DNA from: DATAEK01 sp036258055
GTDB taxonomy: Bacteria > Acidobacteriota > Vicinamibacteria > Vicinamibacterales > 2-12-FULL-66-21
Assembly: GCA_036258055.1 (NCBI GenBank)
Contig: DATAEK010000106.1
Location: 1-23,746 of the forward strand
Direction of reading: 5' to 3'
Length of the DNA stretch: 23,746 nucleotides
Numbering within the stretch: position 1 is the first letter of the stretch; each line of letters begins with the position of its first letter. Position numbers and translations under genes: made by a program. Below, in pieces: positions 14,262 through 21,222 of the stretch. Under the pieces are notes generated by a model. It worked only from the letters and a program-made list of their open reading frames with translations, had not been told where the DNA came from and did not search any database.

Positions 14262-14486
14262 GGTCGGTCTCCTGAGCTACTGCGTGCGAATCCAGGGTTG
14301 ATCTCCATGTTCGGTACCCTGAACCGATCGATGATTTCGACCGCGCTCATTGAACGGGGCGCAGCGTACCCTCGGTTCTGCTGCCCGGTTGGACTGCCGA
14401 GTCGAGCGTCAGCCGAGGATGACTGCCACGAGGCGCAGACGAAGGATCATGCCATCTTGTATCACGGACCGCGATGGCGAGGCGCG

Positions 14487-14897
14487 TTACCGCCGCAGCG
14501 CGCGCTCCCGGTACCAGCGCAGCAGGAGGGCATAGGCTGTCCAGAAGAGGGTGGCCAGGGTCGCGTTGACAATGAACACGGTGGGTGGCCGCACCCACGC
14601 GGTGTCGTCGATGACACGTTTGAAGGCAAAGACCGTCAGCACGAGCGCCGCCAGCCTGAGCCCCCGCAGTCCCCGGCCTCCGCGTACGAGGTCACGCGTC
14701 CGGGTGAACGCTTTTCGTTCCTGCTCCTCACTCGGCGTGACGGCGACGGCCGGGAGATCGACCTCGGCGCGGAGCGTCCTGGCGAATTCCGGATCGCTCG
14801 ACAAGAAATCGTCCACGAGGGCGCGCGTGTCGGCGCTGGCCTCGTTCGCCGCGTACACTGGCCAGACATCGCTGATGACGTTACGAGTGATCTTCAT
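14487..14897 (-). CDS. Membrane anti-sigma-like protein lacking zinc ligands
   Basis: The start is the ATG at 14895-14897, eight bases after AAGGAG; it overlaps the end of the sigma gene by 17 bp. The product has 136 residues. The N-terminal ~45 residues (MKITRNVISDVWPVYAANEA, then ADTRALVDDFLSSDPEFA) have the helical pattern of anti-sigma domains that hold ECF sigma factors, but without the His/Cys cluster of zinc-binding types. Two membrane helices follow at ~80-97 (LRLAALVLTVFAFKRVI) and ~108-128 (VFIVNATLATLFWTAYALLL). The protein likely tethers or senses for the upstream sigma factor at the inner membrane. The assignment rests mainly on the N-terminal pattern and gene order. Confidence 0.72.
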   Translation of the reverse strand: MKITRNVISDVWPVYAANEASADTRALVDDFLSSDPEFARTLRAEVDLPAVAVTPSEEQERKAFTRTRDLVRGGRGLRGLRLAALVLTVFAFKRVIDDTAWVRPPTVFIVNATLATLFWTAYALLLRWYRERALRR

Positions 14898-15387
14898 GAA
14901 GGTGACTCCTTGCGCCACGCCATTCGAGCAGCCGCAGACGCGCGCGATGAACCTTGACCCGGGCCGCTGCGACCGTCAGGCCGAGCGCCGCGGCAATTTC
15001 CGTGTACGAGAGACCTTCCTGCGCCCTCAGCAGGAGCGCCGACCGGTCGATCTCCGGCAGCCGCTGCAAGGCCTCGAGCACGGCACGCAGTTCGTCGCGA
15101 CCGCTCGCCTGCACCTCGGGCCCGGGTGCCGTGTCCGTCAGGTCGTCAGGCATCGCGTCATGTCGCGCACGGTGACGATGCCGTTCGATGTGCAGGTTGC
15201 GCGCGATGGCCAGCAGATACGACTTGACCGTACCGTCGCGGATCGGGCTGGCTGAAAGCCAGGCGCGCACGAACGTCTCGGACACGATGTCTTCGGCCTC
15301 GGATCGGCTGCCGGTCAGGTACAGCGCGAAACGCAGCACGTCACGCGAGTAGCGCTGGTAGAGCGAGCCGAAATCGGGCACCTCCAT
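14881..15387 (-). CDS. ECF-type RNA polymerase sigma factor
   Basis: A 168-residue sigma-70 family protein of the extracytoplasmic-function class. Region 2 is at ~8-75 (LYQRYSRDVLRFALYLTG, AEDIVSETFVRAWL, YLLAIARNLHIERHR) and binds the -10 element and core enzyme. Region 4 at ~105-155 (ALQRLPEIDRSALLLRAQEG, YTEIAAALGLTVAAARVKVH) is the helix-turn-helix for the -35 element. The length is normal and no extra domain is present. The gene overlaps the membrane anti-sigma-like gene, the usual arrangement for a sigma/anti-sigma pair. The upstream 105 bp carry a TGGCAAA tandem repeat close to where its promoter should be. Confidence 0.93.
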   Translation of the reverse strand: MEVPDFGSLYQRYSRDVLRFALYLTGSRSEAEDIVSETFVRAWLSASPIRDGTVKSYLLAIARNLHIERHRHRARHDAMPDDLTDTAPGPEVQASGRDELRAVLEALQRLPEIDRSALLLRAQEGLSYTEIAAALGLTVAAARVKVHRARLRLLEWRGARSHLHEDHS

Positions 15388-15430
15388 CAGGTCTGTGGAG
15401 TGTACGCAGGGAAAGGCGGGACGTTACGGA

Positions 15431-15458
15431 TGGCAAATGGCAAATGGCAAATGGCAAA
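15431..15458. repeat. Tandem heptamer array (TGGCAAA)x4
   Basis: Four perfect copies of TGGCAAA, followed by degenerate copies (GGCGAA, TCGCAAA). It lies 44 bp upstream of the ECF sigma start, in the gap after the PHP gene. Copy number could vary by slippage and change promoter spacing. Confidence 0.85.
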
Positions 15459-15492
15459 GGCGAATCGCAAATGGGGAAGGGGGCGAATCGGG

Positions 15493-16194
15493 TCAGCGCG
15501 TATTCTGGCGGCTGATCGTCCGGGTCAGGCGGCCGACGGCACCGCCGATGCCCATGCGGAGAAACGTCGCGCCAGCCCGGAACGTGGACAGGGGCTGCGA
15601 CCGTACCTCGACACGGCCTTCGCGGATTGCCTGACAGATGGCGTCGGGCTCGGGCGGGGCGTCCACGAGTGAGTAGGTGGTGCCCATCTGATCCAGCAGG
15701 TGCAGGTCCGTGTTGCCGACCAGGGGCTTGCCGTGTGTGCGCGCCCAGCTGATGGCCGGGGCGTTGAAGTCCAGGAGCCGAGTGAACATCGCGTTCACCT
15801 CGACCGCGTCGAAGAGATCCGGGTGCACGTCGAGCAGCCGTCCGAGCGCGCTGAATGTCGGGTAGAAGGGATGCGGCGCGATCACCAACCCACGAGTCTT
15901 GGCCTTCAGCGCCGCAACGGCCTCGAACGACGTGAGCGACGCGGACTCGGGTGGAAAGTTCACGAGCAGCACATGGCGGTGCGCAATGGTGCGCTCGATT
16001 CCCGGGAGCAACACGATTCCCCGTTCTCTCGCGTAGTCGGTGTGCGGTGCGGGATCGAAATACCGGTTGTGCAGCGTTATCGCCAGCGCACCATAGCCCA
16101 GCGCGGCGGCGCGATCGATGAGATCGGCTGTGGAGTGCGGAATACGATCAAGCGGATCCTGATCGGTATGCGCGTGGAGCTCGACTTTCAACAC
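15493..16194 (-). CDS. PHP-domain metal-dependent phosphoesterase-like protein
   Basis: A 233-residue protein of the polymerase-and-histidinol-phosphatase superfamily. The N-terminal HxH motif is in VELHAHTDQD, further ligands are in GYGALAITLHNR, LLPGIER and VIAPHPFY, and the final D-x-H pair is in VGNTDLH. Members hydrolyse phosphate esters or act as nucleases with two or three metals. The substrate here is unknown. The product looks cytoplasmic, with no clear signal. The start is GTG at 16194 or TTG at 16191; neither has a ribosome binding site, and the N-terminal VELHAHT indicates little is missing. It lies 64 bp after the M28 peptidase gene on the same strand. Confidence 0.87.
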   Translation of the reverse strand: MLKVELHAHTDQDPLDRIPHSTADLIDRAAALGYGALAITLHNRYFDPAPHTDYARERGIVLLPGIERTIAHRHVLLVNFPPESASLTSFEAVAALKAKTRGLVIAPHPFYPTFSALGRLLDVHPDLFDAVEVNAMFTRLLDFNAPAISWARTHGKPLVGNTDLHLLDQMGTTYSLVDAPPEPDAICQAIREGRVEVRSQPLSTFRAGATFLRMGIGGAVGRLTRTISRQNTR

Positions 16195-16258
16195 GATTGG
16201 TCGTACGCCATGGAAATCGCTGTCGACATGGGTCTGGTCTGCCGCAAGAACTGATGCG

Positions 16259-17737
16259 TCAATCCTGGGCGAATGACTTCGGCCTGGGCAGCTTCTGATC
16301 GCGCATCGCGGCGTGCCACGCGAACGAGGCGAACACGACCGCTGCCTGCTTGAGATCCTGTTCCTGGACGCGATCGTAGGTATCCATGTTTGTGTGATGG
16401 GTCCGGACGTCGTAGTTCACGTAGTCCTGGATCGGGTTGAACGCCGGGAGGCCGATAGCCGTGAAGCTGAGGTGATCTGTGTTGCCGATCGACTCGGTGA
16501 TGTTGCGGCGTGCGCCGAGATCCTTGAACGGCTCCAGCCACGCGTCCATGATCGGCGCGACGTTGGTCTGACCCTGCAGGTAGAAGCCGTAGACCGGTCC
16601 GCTGCCCGGATCGATGTTGAAGTAGACCGATAACTTGTCGCGTGCCGCCGCGTTCGCATCGCCGGCCAGATGCTGCGCCACATACGCTTTGGATCCGAGC
16701 AGCCCTTCCTCCTCTCCACTCCAGAGAGCAAACCTGATCGTGCGGCGGGGCTTCGCGCCAATCGCCGAGAGTATGCGTGCCGCCTCGACGACGACCGCTG
16801 CGCCGTCCGCATTGTCGGTCGCACCGGGCGCACTGTGCCAGGAATCGAGATGGCCGCCAACGAGCACGACCTCGCTGCCGATCGCGGGGCCCGTGCCTGG
16901 GATCTCAGCGATGACGTTGTAGCTGTTGCGGTCGGACTCGTAGAACTTCGTGCCGACCGACACGCGCAGTTTGACCGGCAGGCCCGCGGCGAGCATCCGC
17001 GCCACCATGTTGTAGTGCTCGGCGGCGAGGATCACGGACGGCATCGCATTGGTTCCGGCATCGCGTCCGAGTACGAACATCGTTCCGTGCTCGCCCGCAC
17101 TCGGGCGGATGAGGACACCCGCACCACCCGTCCGAAGCGCCTCTCCGATCCGCCGGCTGTCTTCCTGACTTCGTCGTGACCCGGGCATCGGCGGTGCGCC
17201 GATGCGTACCGTCTCGGTCGAAGCCGTGGGCTGTGCGCGATCGGCGCGCACGAACGCCGTCTGGATCGGCTGCGTCAACACGATTGCGTCCTTGAGGCGA
17301 TCCTTCATCGCCGCGATCTCGTCAGCCGACCGATCGCCGACAAAGATGGGCGTGGCATCCAGAACGCCGGCAGTCGACGCCGACCACGCTTCCGGATAGC
17401 CGATGAGCGGCATGAACCTGGGCGAGGTCATCTCGATCGAGAATCGCTCGAGCTCCCAACCGCGCCCGAACTCCCAGGGCTCGAGGTGAGCGTTCTTCAG
17501 CCCCGCTTTCTCGAGTCGCTGGCGCATGTATTCGGCGGCCGCTTTTTGCGCCGGCGATCCCGTGAGGCGGGGACCGATGACCGTCACGAGGTGATTGAAT
17601 GTCTCGAGAACCTGGGACCGTTCCAGCCCCTCGGCGCGAATCCTGGCGATGGTGTCCCGATCGACGGACTCCTGCGCGGACAGCGCAGTGGCAAGCAGGG
17701 TGAACGCGCAGGCGCGCAAGCAGGCACGAAGCGGCAT
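16259..17737 (-). CDS. Secreted M28-family metallopeptidase
   Basis: A 492-residue zinc aminopeptidase/carboxypeptidase-like enzyme. I place the start at the ATG 17735-17737, because a signal peptide (LRACAFTLLATALSA) begins there. The upstream open frame runs antisense through the neighbouring sigma gene and is arginine-rich. Zinc-site residues are visible: His296 in VGGHLDSW, Asp in TDNADGAA, Glu342-343 in SGEEEGLLG, Asp376 in NIDPGSG and a His at ~447 in THHTNMDTYD. A protease-associated insert lies at ~130-270. It likely trims peptides outside the cytoplasm, alongside the S9 peptidase at the other end of the window. No strong ribosome binding site is seen. Confidence 0.93.
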   Translation of the reverse strand: MPLRACLRACAFTLLATALSAQESVDRDTIARIRAEGLERSQVLETFNHLVTVIGPRLTGSPAQKAAAEYMRQRLEKAGLKNAHLEPWEFGRGWELERFSIEMTSPRFMPLIGYPEAWSASTAGVLDATPIFVGDRSADEIAAMKDRLKDAIVLTQPIQTAFVRADRAQPTASTETVRIGAPPMPGSRRSQEDSRRIGEALRTGGAGVLIRPSAGEHGTMFVLGRDAGTNAMPSVILAAEHYNMVARMLAAGLPVKLRVSVGTKFYESDRNSYNVIAEIPGTGPAIGSEVVLVGGHLDSWHSAPGATDNADGAAVVVEAARILSAIGAKPRRTIRFALWSGEEEGLLGSKAYVAQHLAGDANAAARDKLSVYFNIDPGSGPVYGFYLQGQTNVAPIMDAWLEPFKDLGARRNITESIGNTDHLSFTAIGLPAFNPIQDYVNYDVRTHHTNMDTYDRVQEQDLKQAAVVFASFAWHAAMRDQKLPRPKSFAQD

Positions 17738-17795
17738 GGCGCCGCCGATTATTGCAGGAAACTGTCGCGGGCGGAATCCGCGACAGGCCCTTCGC

Positions 17796-19070
17796 TCAGC
17801 TGATCCATCCGTCGAGCGCCTGCAGGCGGCGCAAGAGCAGACGTCGCTCGGGGGCGGAGCACGGGCACTGCAGCGCAACGCGGTAGCAGGCGGCAGCGCC
17901 GTCGCGGTCGCCCGTCTCGGCCAGCAGCCGCGCCTTGACCGACGGCAGAAGGTAGTAGCCGGCGAGCACAGGCTCGTGCTCGAGCGGCGCCAGCGCGTCG
18001 AGCGCAACCCGCGGGCCCTCAACCTTCGCGAGGGCAACGATGCGATTGAGTGCGACGACGGGAGACGGGTGAATCTCGAGCAGATCGTCGTAGTGCGCGA
18101 GGATCTCGGGCCACGGCGTCGCGCCGGCATCGGTCGAGCGGGCATGAATCGATGCGATCGCTGCCTGCACGTGGTACGGCGTGATGACCGGCCCGTCGGC
18201 GCTCAGCTCGAGATGATGAAAGCCGAGCGCGATCAGCCGCGCGTCCCAGAGCCCACGGTCCTGATCCTCGAGCAGGACGAGCTCTCCCTCTTCGTCGACG
18301 CGCGCGGGAATGCGTGCGGCCTGAAACGCCATCAGCGACACCAGTGCGTGAGCCGCCGGACTGGTTGTTTTCGGCGAGCCGGCCACCAACCTGCCAAGCC
18401 GAATCGCCTCGCCGCACAGATCCGTTCTGATCAGGTCCTCGCCGGCGTGCGCGTTGTAGCCTTCGTTGAACAGCAGATATATCACCTCGAGAACCGAGTC
18501 CAGGCGATCGTTCAGCACGGCCGCCTCCGGCAGTTCGAGATCGAGGCGCAACTCGCGGATCAGACGTTTGGCGCGGACCAGGCGCTGGGCAATCGTCGAT
18601 TCCGAGCCCAGCACCCCTCGCGCGATCTCCTGAATGCTGAAACCGCCGACGGTTTTGAGGCTGAGGGCAACCCGGGCGTCGCGGGGGAGCGCGGGATGGC
18701 AGCACATGAACACCATCCTCAGCTCGTCGTCTTCGACCGCCCGTGGTTCCAGATCCGGAGTCTCCGCCAGGCGCGTCAGCTCGACGACGATGGCGTCGGT
18801 CCGCGATTGGAGCGCCGAATGCCGGCGCAGAACGTCGAGCGCGCCGTTGCGGGCCACGCGAAAGAGCCACCCACCGGGATTGGCAGGGACGCCGGCGTAA
18901 GGCCATTGCTGAAGTGCTTTGACGAGCGCGTCCTGCACGACCTCCTCGGCGAGGTCGATGTGGGCGGGCCCGAAAACTCGCGTGAGCCAGGCGACCATCT
19001 GTCCGGCGCGGGTGCGGAACAGATGGTCGACCAGCTGCTGCGTGTCGGGTGGCCCGGTCGCTCCCGGCAT
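17796..19070 (-). CDS. ECF42-type sigma factor with C-terminal TPR-like extension
   Basis: A 424-residue ECF sigma factor. I choose the ATG at 19068-19070 (MPGATGPPDTQQLVDHLFR). The longer upstream frame overlaps the YCII gene and is low in conserved character. Regions 2 (AEEVVQDALVKALQQWP, GWLFRVARNGALDVLRR) and 4 (ALSLKTVGGFSIQEIARGVL, TIAQRLVRAKRLIR) are at ~15-175. A ~230-residue C-terminal helical extension follows (LLFNEGYNAHAG, SPVVALNRIVALAKVEGP, DGAAACYRVALQ). This extension and the adjoining DGPF/YCII gene define the ECF42 group, which has no classic anti-sigma; the extension is needed for activity in studied cases. The start lies 10 bp after the YCII stop, suggesting translational coupling. 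Confidence 0.93.
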   Translation of the reverse strand: MPGATGPPDTQQLVDHLFRTRAGQMVAWLTRVFGPAHIDLAEEVVQDALVKALQQWPYAGVPANPGGWLFRVARNGALDVLRRHSALQSRTDAIVVELTRLAETPDLEPRAVEDDELRMVFMCCHPALPRDARVALSLKTVGGFSIQEIARGVLGSESTIAQRLVRAKRLIRELRLDLELPEAAVLNDRLDSVLEVIYLLFNEGYNAHAGEDLIRTDLCGEAIRLGRLVAGSPKTTSPAAHALVSLMAFQAARIPARVDEEGELVLLEDQDRGLWDARLIALGFHHLELSADGPVITPYHVQAAIASIHARSTDAGATPWPEILAHYDDLLEIHPSPVVALNRIVALAKVEGPRVALDALAPLEHEPVLAGYYLLPSVKARLLAETGDRDGAAACYRVALQCPCSAPERRLLLRRLQALDGWIS

Positions 19071-19080
19071 GATCACGCGA

Positions 19081-19431
19081 TCAGACGAGATCGATTTGTC
19101 TGACCTCGATCGTCCCGCCCCATTCGAGTTGCGGACAATCGCGCGACCGTTCGATTGCCTGTTCATAGCTGTCCGCGTTGATGATGTAGTAGCCCCCCAG
19201 GACCTCCTTGGTCTCGCTGAACGGACCGTCGGAGACGCGGATGTTCCCGGTGTTGCTGCGGATCACTTTGCCGGGCTCGTCGGCCAGTTTGTGGCTGGCA
19301 TCGAGAATCCCGGCCTCGCGCAGTTTCCGGCCCCACGCAACGTATTTCTCGATTCCTTTCTGCATCTCCTCGGGGCTCATGCTGACCCAACCCGTCGGGT
19401 CGCCATGAAGGAGCAGCATGTATTTCGGCAT
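19081..19431 (-). CDS. YCII/DGPF-domain protein
   Basis: A 116-residue cytoplasmic protein of the YCII superfamily, DGPF subgroup. The signature VSDGPFSETKEVLGGYYII is at ~66-84, and the N-terminus MPKYMLLLHGDP matches the family's first strand. Members form a ferredoxin-like dimer with unclear enzymatic role. Genes of this type sit beside ECF42 sigma factors, as here (10 bp to the sigma start), and are usual targets of that sigma. The ribosome binding site is weak; an AAGGA motif lies about 14-18 bases upstream. It follows the DUF1579-like gene by 18 bp. Confidence 0.93.
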   Translation of the reverse strand: MPKYMLLLHGDPTGWVSMSPEEMQKGIEKYVAWGRKLREAGILDASHKLADEPGKVIRSNTGNIRVSDGPFSETKEVLGGYYIINADSYEQAIERSRDCPQLEWGGTIEVRQIDLV

Positions 19432-19449
19432 GATGGTGACTCGCTTTCC

Positions 19450-19986
19450 TTACTTGACCTTGGTGAACGTCTCGACTTCCGTCATCGTCTTCTTCCCGTT
19501 CTCGAAGAGCTCCCATTCGGTCGTGAAGTGGGTCGCATCAGCGAGTCGGTACTTCGCGCGGCGCATGTGGCCGGCGTTCGGGCTGGCGAGGTTCGACGCC
19601 CGGACGAATTCGAACTGGATCTCACCGGTGGCGGTGTCGAAGCGCTCGGCTTTGAGCGTCGGCTGATTCTTCGCAATGCAGTAGTGCGTCAGCACCAGGT
19701 CCTGGCCATCGAGGTGATACGCCGTGACCATCTGCCCGCCGCCGGGCATCGCGGAGTTCGAGTAGCGTTCCAAGAGCACGGTTCCGGTCGCGACCAGTTC
19801 GAACGTCGTCTTTGCCGTCGTGCCGTCCTTGCCGGCGGCTTCCCAGGTGCCCTGCAGCGTTTTCAAGCGCTCGAACGCGGCAGCTCCATCGATTCCGTGC
19901 GGCGATCCGGCCGCCATGAGCCGGACGATTCCGAGCCCGACGGCCATGACGATCATCCACGCCAACGGCAGTTTCCGAGTCAGCAT
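19450..19986 (-). CDS. Exported DUF1579-like (lipocalin-type) protein
   Basis: A 178-residue protein starting at an ATG with an excellent ribosome binding site (AGGAGG, five bases). The first 27 residues are a signal sequence (LAWMIVMAVGLGIVRLMAAG). The body reads as a small beta-barrel: FERLKTLQGTWEAAGKDG, VLLERYSNSAMPGGGQMVTA, then HFTTEWELFENGKK. This resembles DUF1579/DUF1348-like stress proteins that often accompany ECF sigma factors. Ligand and function are unknown. It is first in the probable transcript with the YCII and ECF42 genes and may be a target of that sigma. The call to a DUF family is from pattern memory and moderately certain. Confidence 0.82.
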   Translation of the reverse strand: MLTRKLPLAWMIVMAVGLGIVRLMAAGSPHGIDGAAAFERLKTLQGTWEAAGKDGTTAKTTFELVATGTVLLERYSNSAMPGGGQMVTAYHLDGQDLVLTHYCIAKNQPTLKAERFDTATGEIQFEFVRASNLASPNAGHMRRAKYRLADATHFTTEWELFENGKKTMTEVETFTKVK

Positions 19987-20023
19987 GCATTCCTCCTGAG
20001 CTGACGCCGGTCGTCCGGCGCCC

Positions 20024-20043
20024 TTCGTCGCGGATAAGACGAA
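20024..20043. promoter_or_regulatory. Inverted repeat TTCGTC-N8-GACGAA upstream of the ECF42 operon
   Basis: A perfect 6-bp inverted repeat (20024-20029 and 20038-20043) lies 38 bp upstream of the first gene's start, where a promoter or operator is expected. Each arm contains CGTC, a core seen in -10 regions of several ECF sigma groups. It could be an autoregulated promoter or an operator. This is inference from position and symmetry only. Confidence 0.4.
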
Positions 20044-20108
20044 CGAGGCCGCCCGAAATCGACGACCTCTGCGGCCGGCGCTGTCGCGACGGCCTTTTCG
20101 CCTGTAAG

Positions 20109-20126
20109 GTCCGCCTTCAGGCGGAC
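20109..20126. repeat. REP-like perfect palindromic hairpin, second copy
   Basis: GTCCGCCTTCAGGCGGAC, a perfect inverted repeat preceded by TGTAAG. It differs from the copy at 5165-5182 only by one swapped base pair (G-C to C-G), keeping the stem. It lies between the ends of the TolB-like gene and the promoter region of the ECF42 operon. Confidence 0.75.
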
Positions 20127-20158
20127 ATCATCATCAGAGGGGATCGTACCGTGAGGCG

Positions 20159-20869
20159 TTATCTGGCCCGGCGAAGCTCCTCGGGCAGGTGAATCACCGA
20201 GATCTCCCAGCGCTGACCCATGTCTTTCTTCTCGGCCACGGCGATAGCGCTCCCGTCGTCGGACCAGGCAGGGAGCGTGAACTCTCCCTTGATCAGCCGG
20301 CGCGCGTTTCGTCCGTCAGCGTCGGCGACCCACAGATCCCCGCGCCCGTCGACGTAGGCGATGCGGTTCAACTCGGCTGGCGACCACGACCACGTTTCGC
20401 CGTCGTACGGTGTGGGACCATCACGCTCGAAGATCTTGAGGGACCCGAGCTTCAGCTCGCTCTTCTCCTGCGTGCCGCCCATCTCGGCCGCTTCCATGAG
20501 CCGGCGTTCGAGACCGCCGATGCCGAACTGCGGCATCTTCGAATCGTTCTTCGACGTGATACGCCCGAGCCCGGTCGGGCTGACGCGGCTCGACTTCGCC
20601 TGCCAGTACTTGACCGAGGACGGCGTCTGATCGTCTCGCTTCTGAAGGTTGATGCCGTTGGCGGGGATGACGATGTAGTGCGCGGCGAGCTCGCCGCCTG
20701 GCTTCGCGAAGACGCCTTGAATCAGGAGGGCGCCTCCGTCCCACGTGATCTCGGAGACGATGCCGCCCTTGAGGTCGGGCCCGGCAATCGTGGCGATGAC
20801 TTGTTTCTCCGGCTGCTGGTCAGCCGGTGCGTCGAGCACAACGAGCGCGGCAATCAGCAGGAAAAGCAT
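20159..20869 (-). CDS. Exported TolB/PD40-like protein
   Basis: A 236-residue protein. I choose the ATG at 20867-20869 because AAGGTGG lies just upstream; a GTG at 20908 would read through that site. Residues 1-16 are a hydrophobic signal (LFLLIAALVVLDAPADQQ). The C-terminal third contains beta-propeller-like blades of the PD40 type (WSWSPAELNRIAYVDGRGDL, AWSDDGSAIAVAEKKD). The middle (~40-130) is unrecognised. Only two blades are visible, so it is not a complete propeller by itself. It may be a truncated or specialised relative of TolB-like proteins that act in the periplasm. Function is unknown. Confidence 0.75.
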   Translation of the reverse strand: MLFLLIAALVVLDAPADQQPEKQVIATIAGPDLKGGIVSEITWDGGALLIQGVFAKPGGELAAHYIVIPANGINLQKRDDQTPSSVKYWQAKSSRVSPTGLGRITSKNDSKMPQFGIGGLERRLMEAAEMGGTQEKSELKLGSLKIFERDGPTPYDGETWSWSPAELNRIAYVDGRGDLWVADADGRNARRLIKGEFTLPAWSDDGSAIAVAEKKDMGQRWEISVIHLPEELRRAR

Positions 20870-21222
20870 GGCCCACCTTAACACGGAGCGGCCGCGGGAG
20901 TGCTCCACCCATCTTCAAGGTTTTGAATCGATCCATTGAGCGGTCCACCAGCTATTTGGATCACGCGCTGTCGTGCTGTAAACGGTGTGACGAGTGGCAT
21001 TCACGACCGGTCCGTCGTTCGTCACGTGGCATGGACGTTCACGATGGCTTTCACGCCTTTCGTCACACAACAGTTCTCCTGCTCTTCCGTTCGATGAGGC
21101 CAATTCATTCCTGGCGCCGTGCTTGCTCCAGTGCGCGCGGTCCGTCGCCCGTTCACGACTGATCACGTGCCATTCGGAGTGCACGTCCCAATCGATTTCG
21201 TTTCCTCAAGGAGGCCACACTC
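20870..21222. promoter_or_regulatory. 353-bp divergent intergenic region with repeated TCACG motifs
   Basis: This region separates the TolB-like gene (-) from the TonB-dependent receptor (+). No credible gene is seen in it. TCACG occurs on the + strand at 20961, 21001, 21022, 21039, 21051, 21153 and 21163. Two near-identical 11-mers, TCACGTGGCAT (21022-21032) and TCACGTGCCAT (21163-21173), contain the palindrome CACGTG. An inverted repeat ACGTGC-N10-GCACGT spans 21165-21186, ending 21 bp before the ribosome binding site. No clear sigma-70 promoter was found. Confidence 0.45.

Noticed and set aside
17738..18145. N-terminal extension of the M28 peptidase frame
   Set aside because: It is antisense/overlapping to the ECF42 gene and composed of Arg/Ser-rich sequence; a proper signal peptide starts at 17737.
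17595..19103. 502-codon + strand frame opposite the ECF42 gene
   Set aside because: No recognisable domain; the minus strand encodes conserved sigma regions 2 and 4 and the ECF42 extension.
20915..21184. 89-codon minus-strand frame upstream of the receptor gene
   Set aside because: No ribosome binding site, no recognisable motif and codon use unlike its neighbours; it covers the likely regulatory region.
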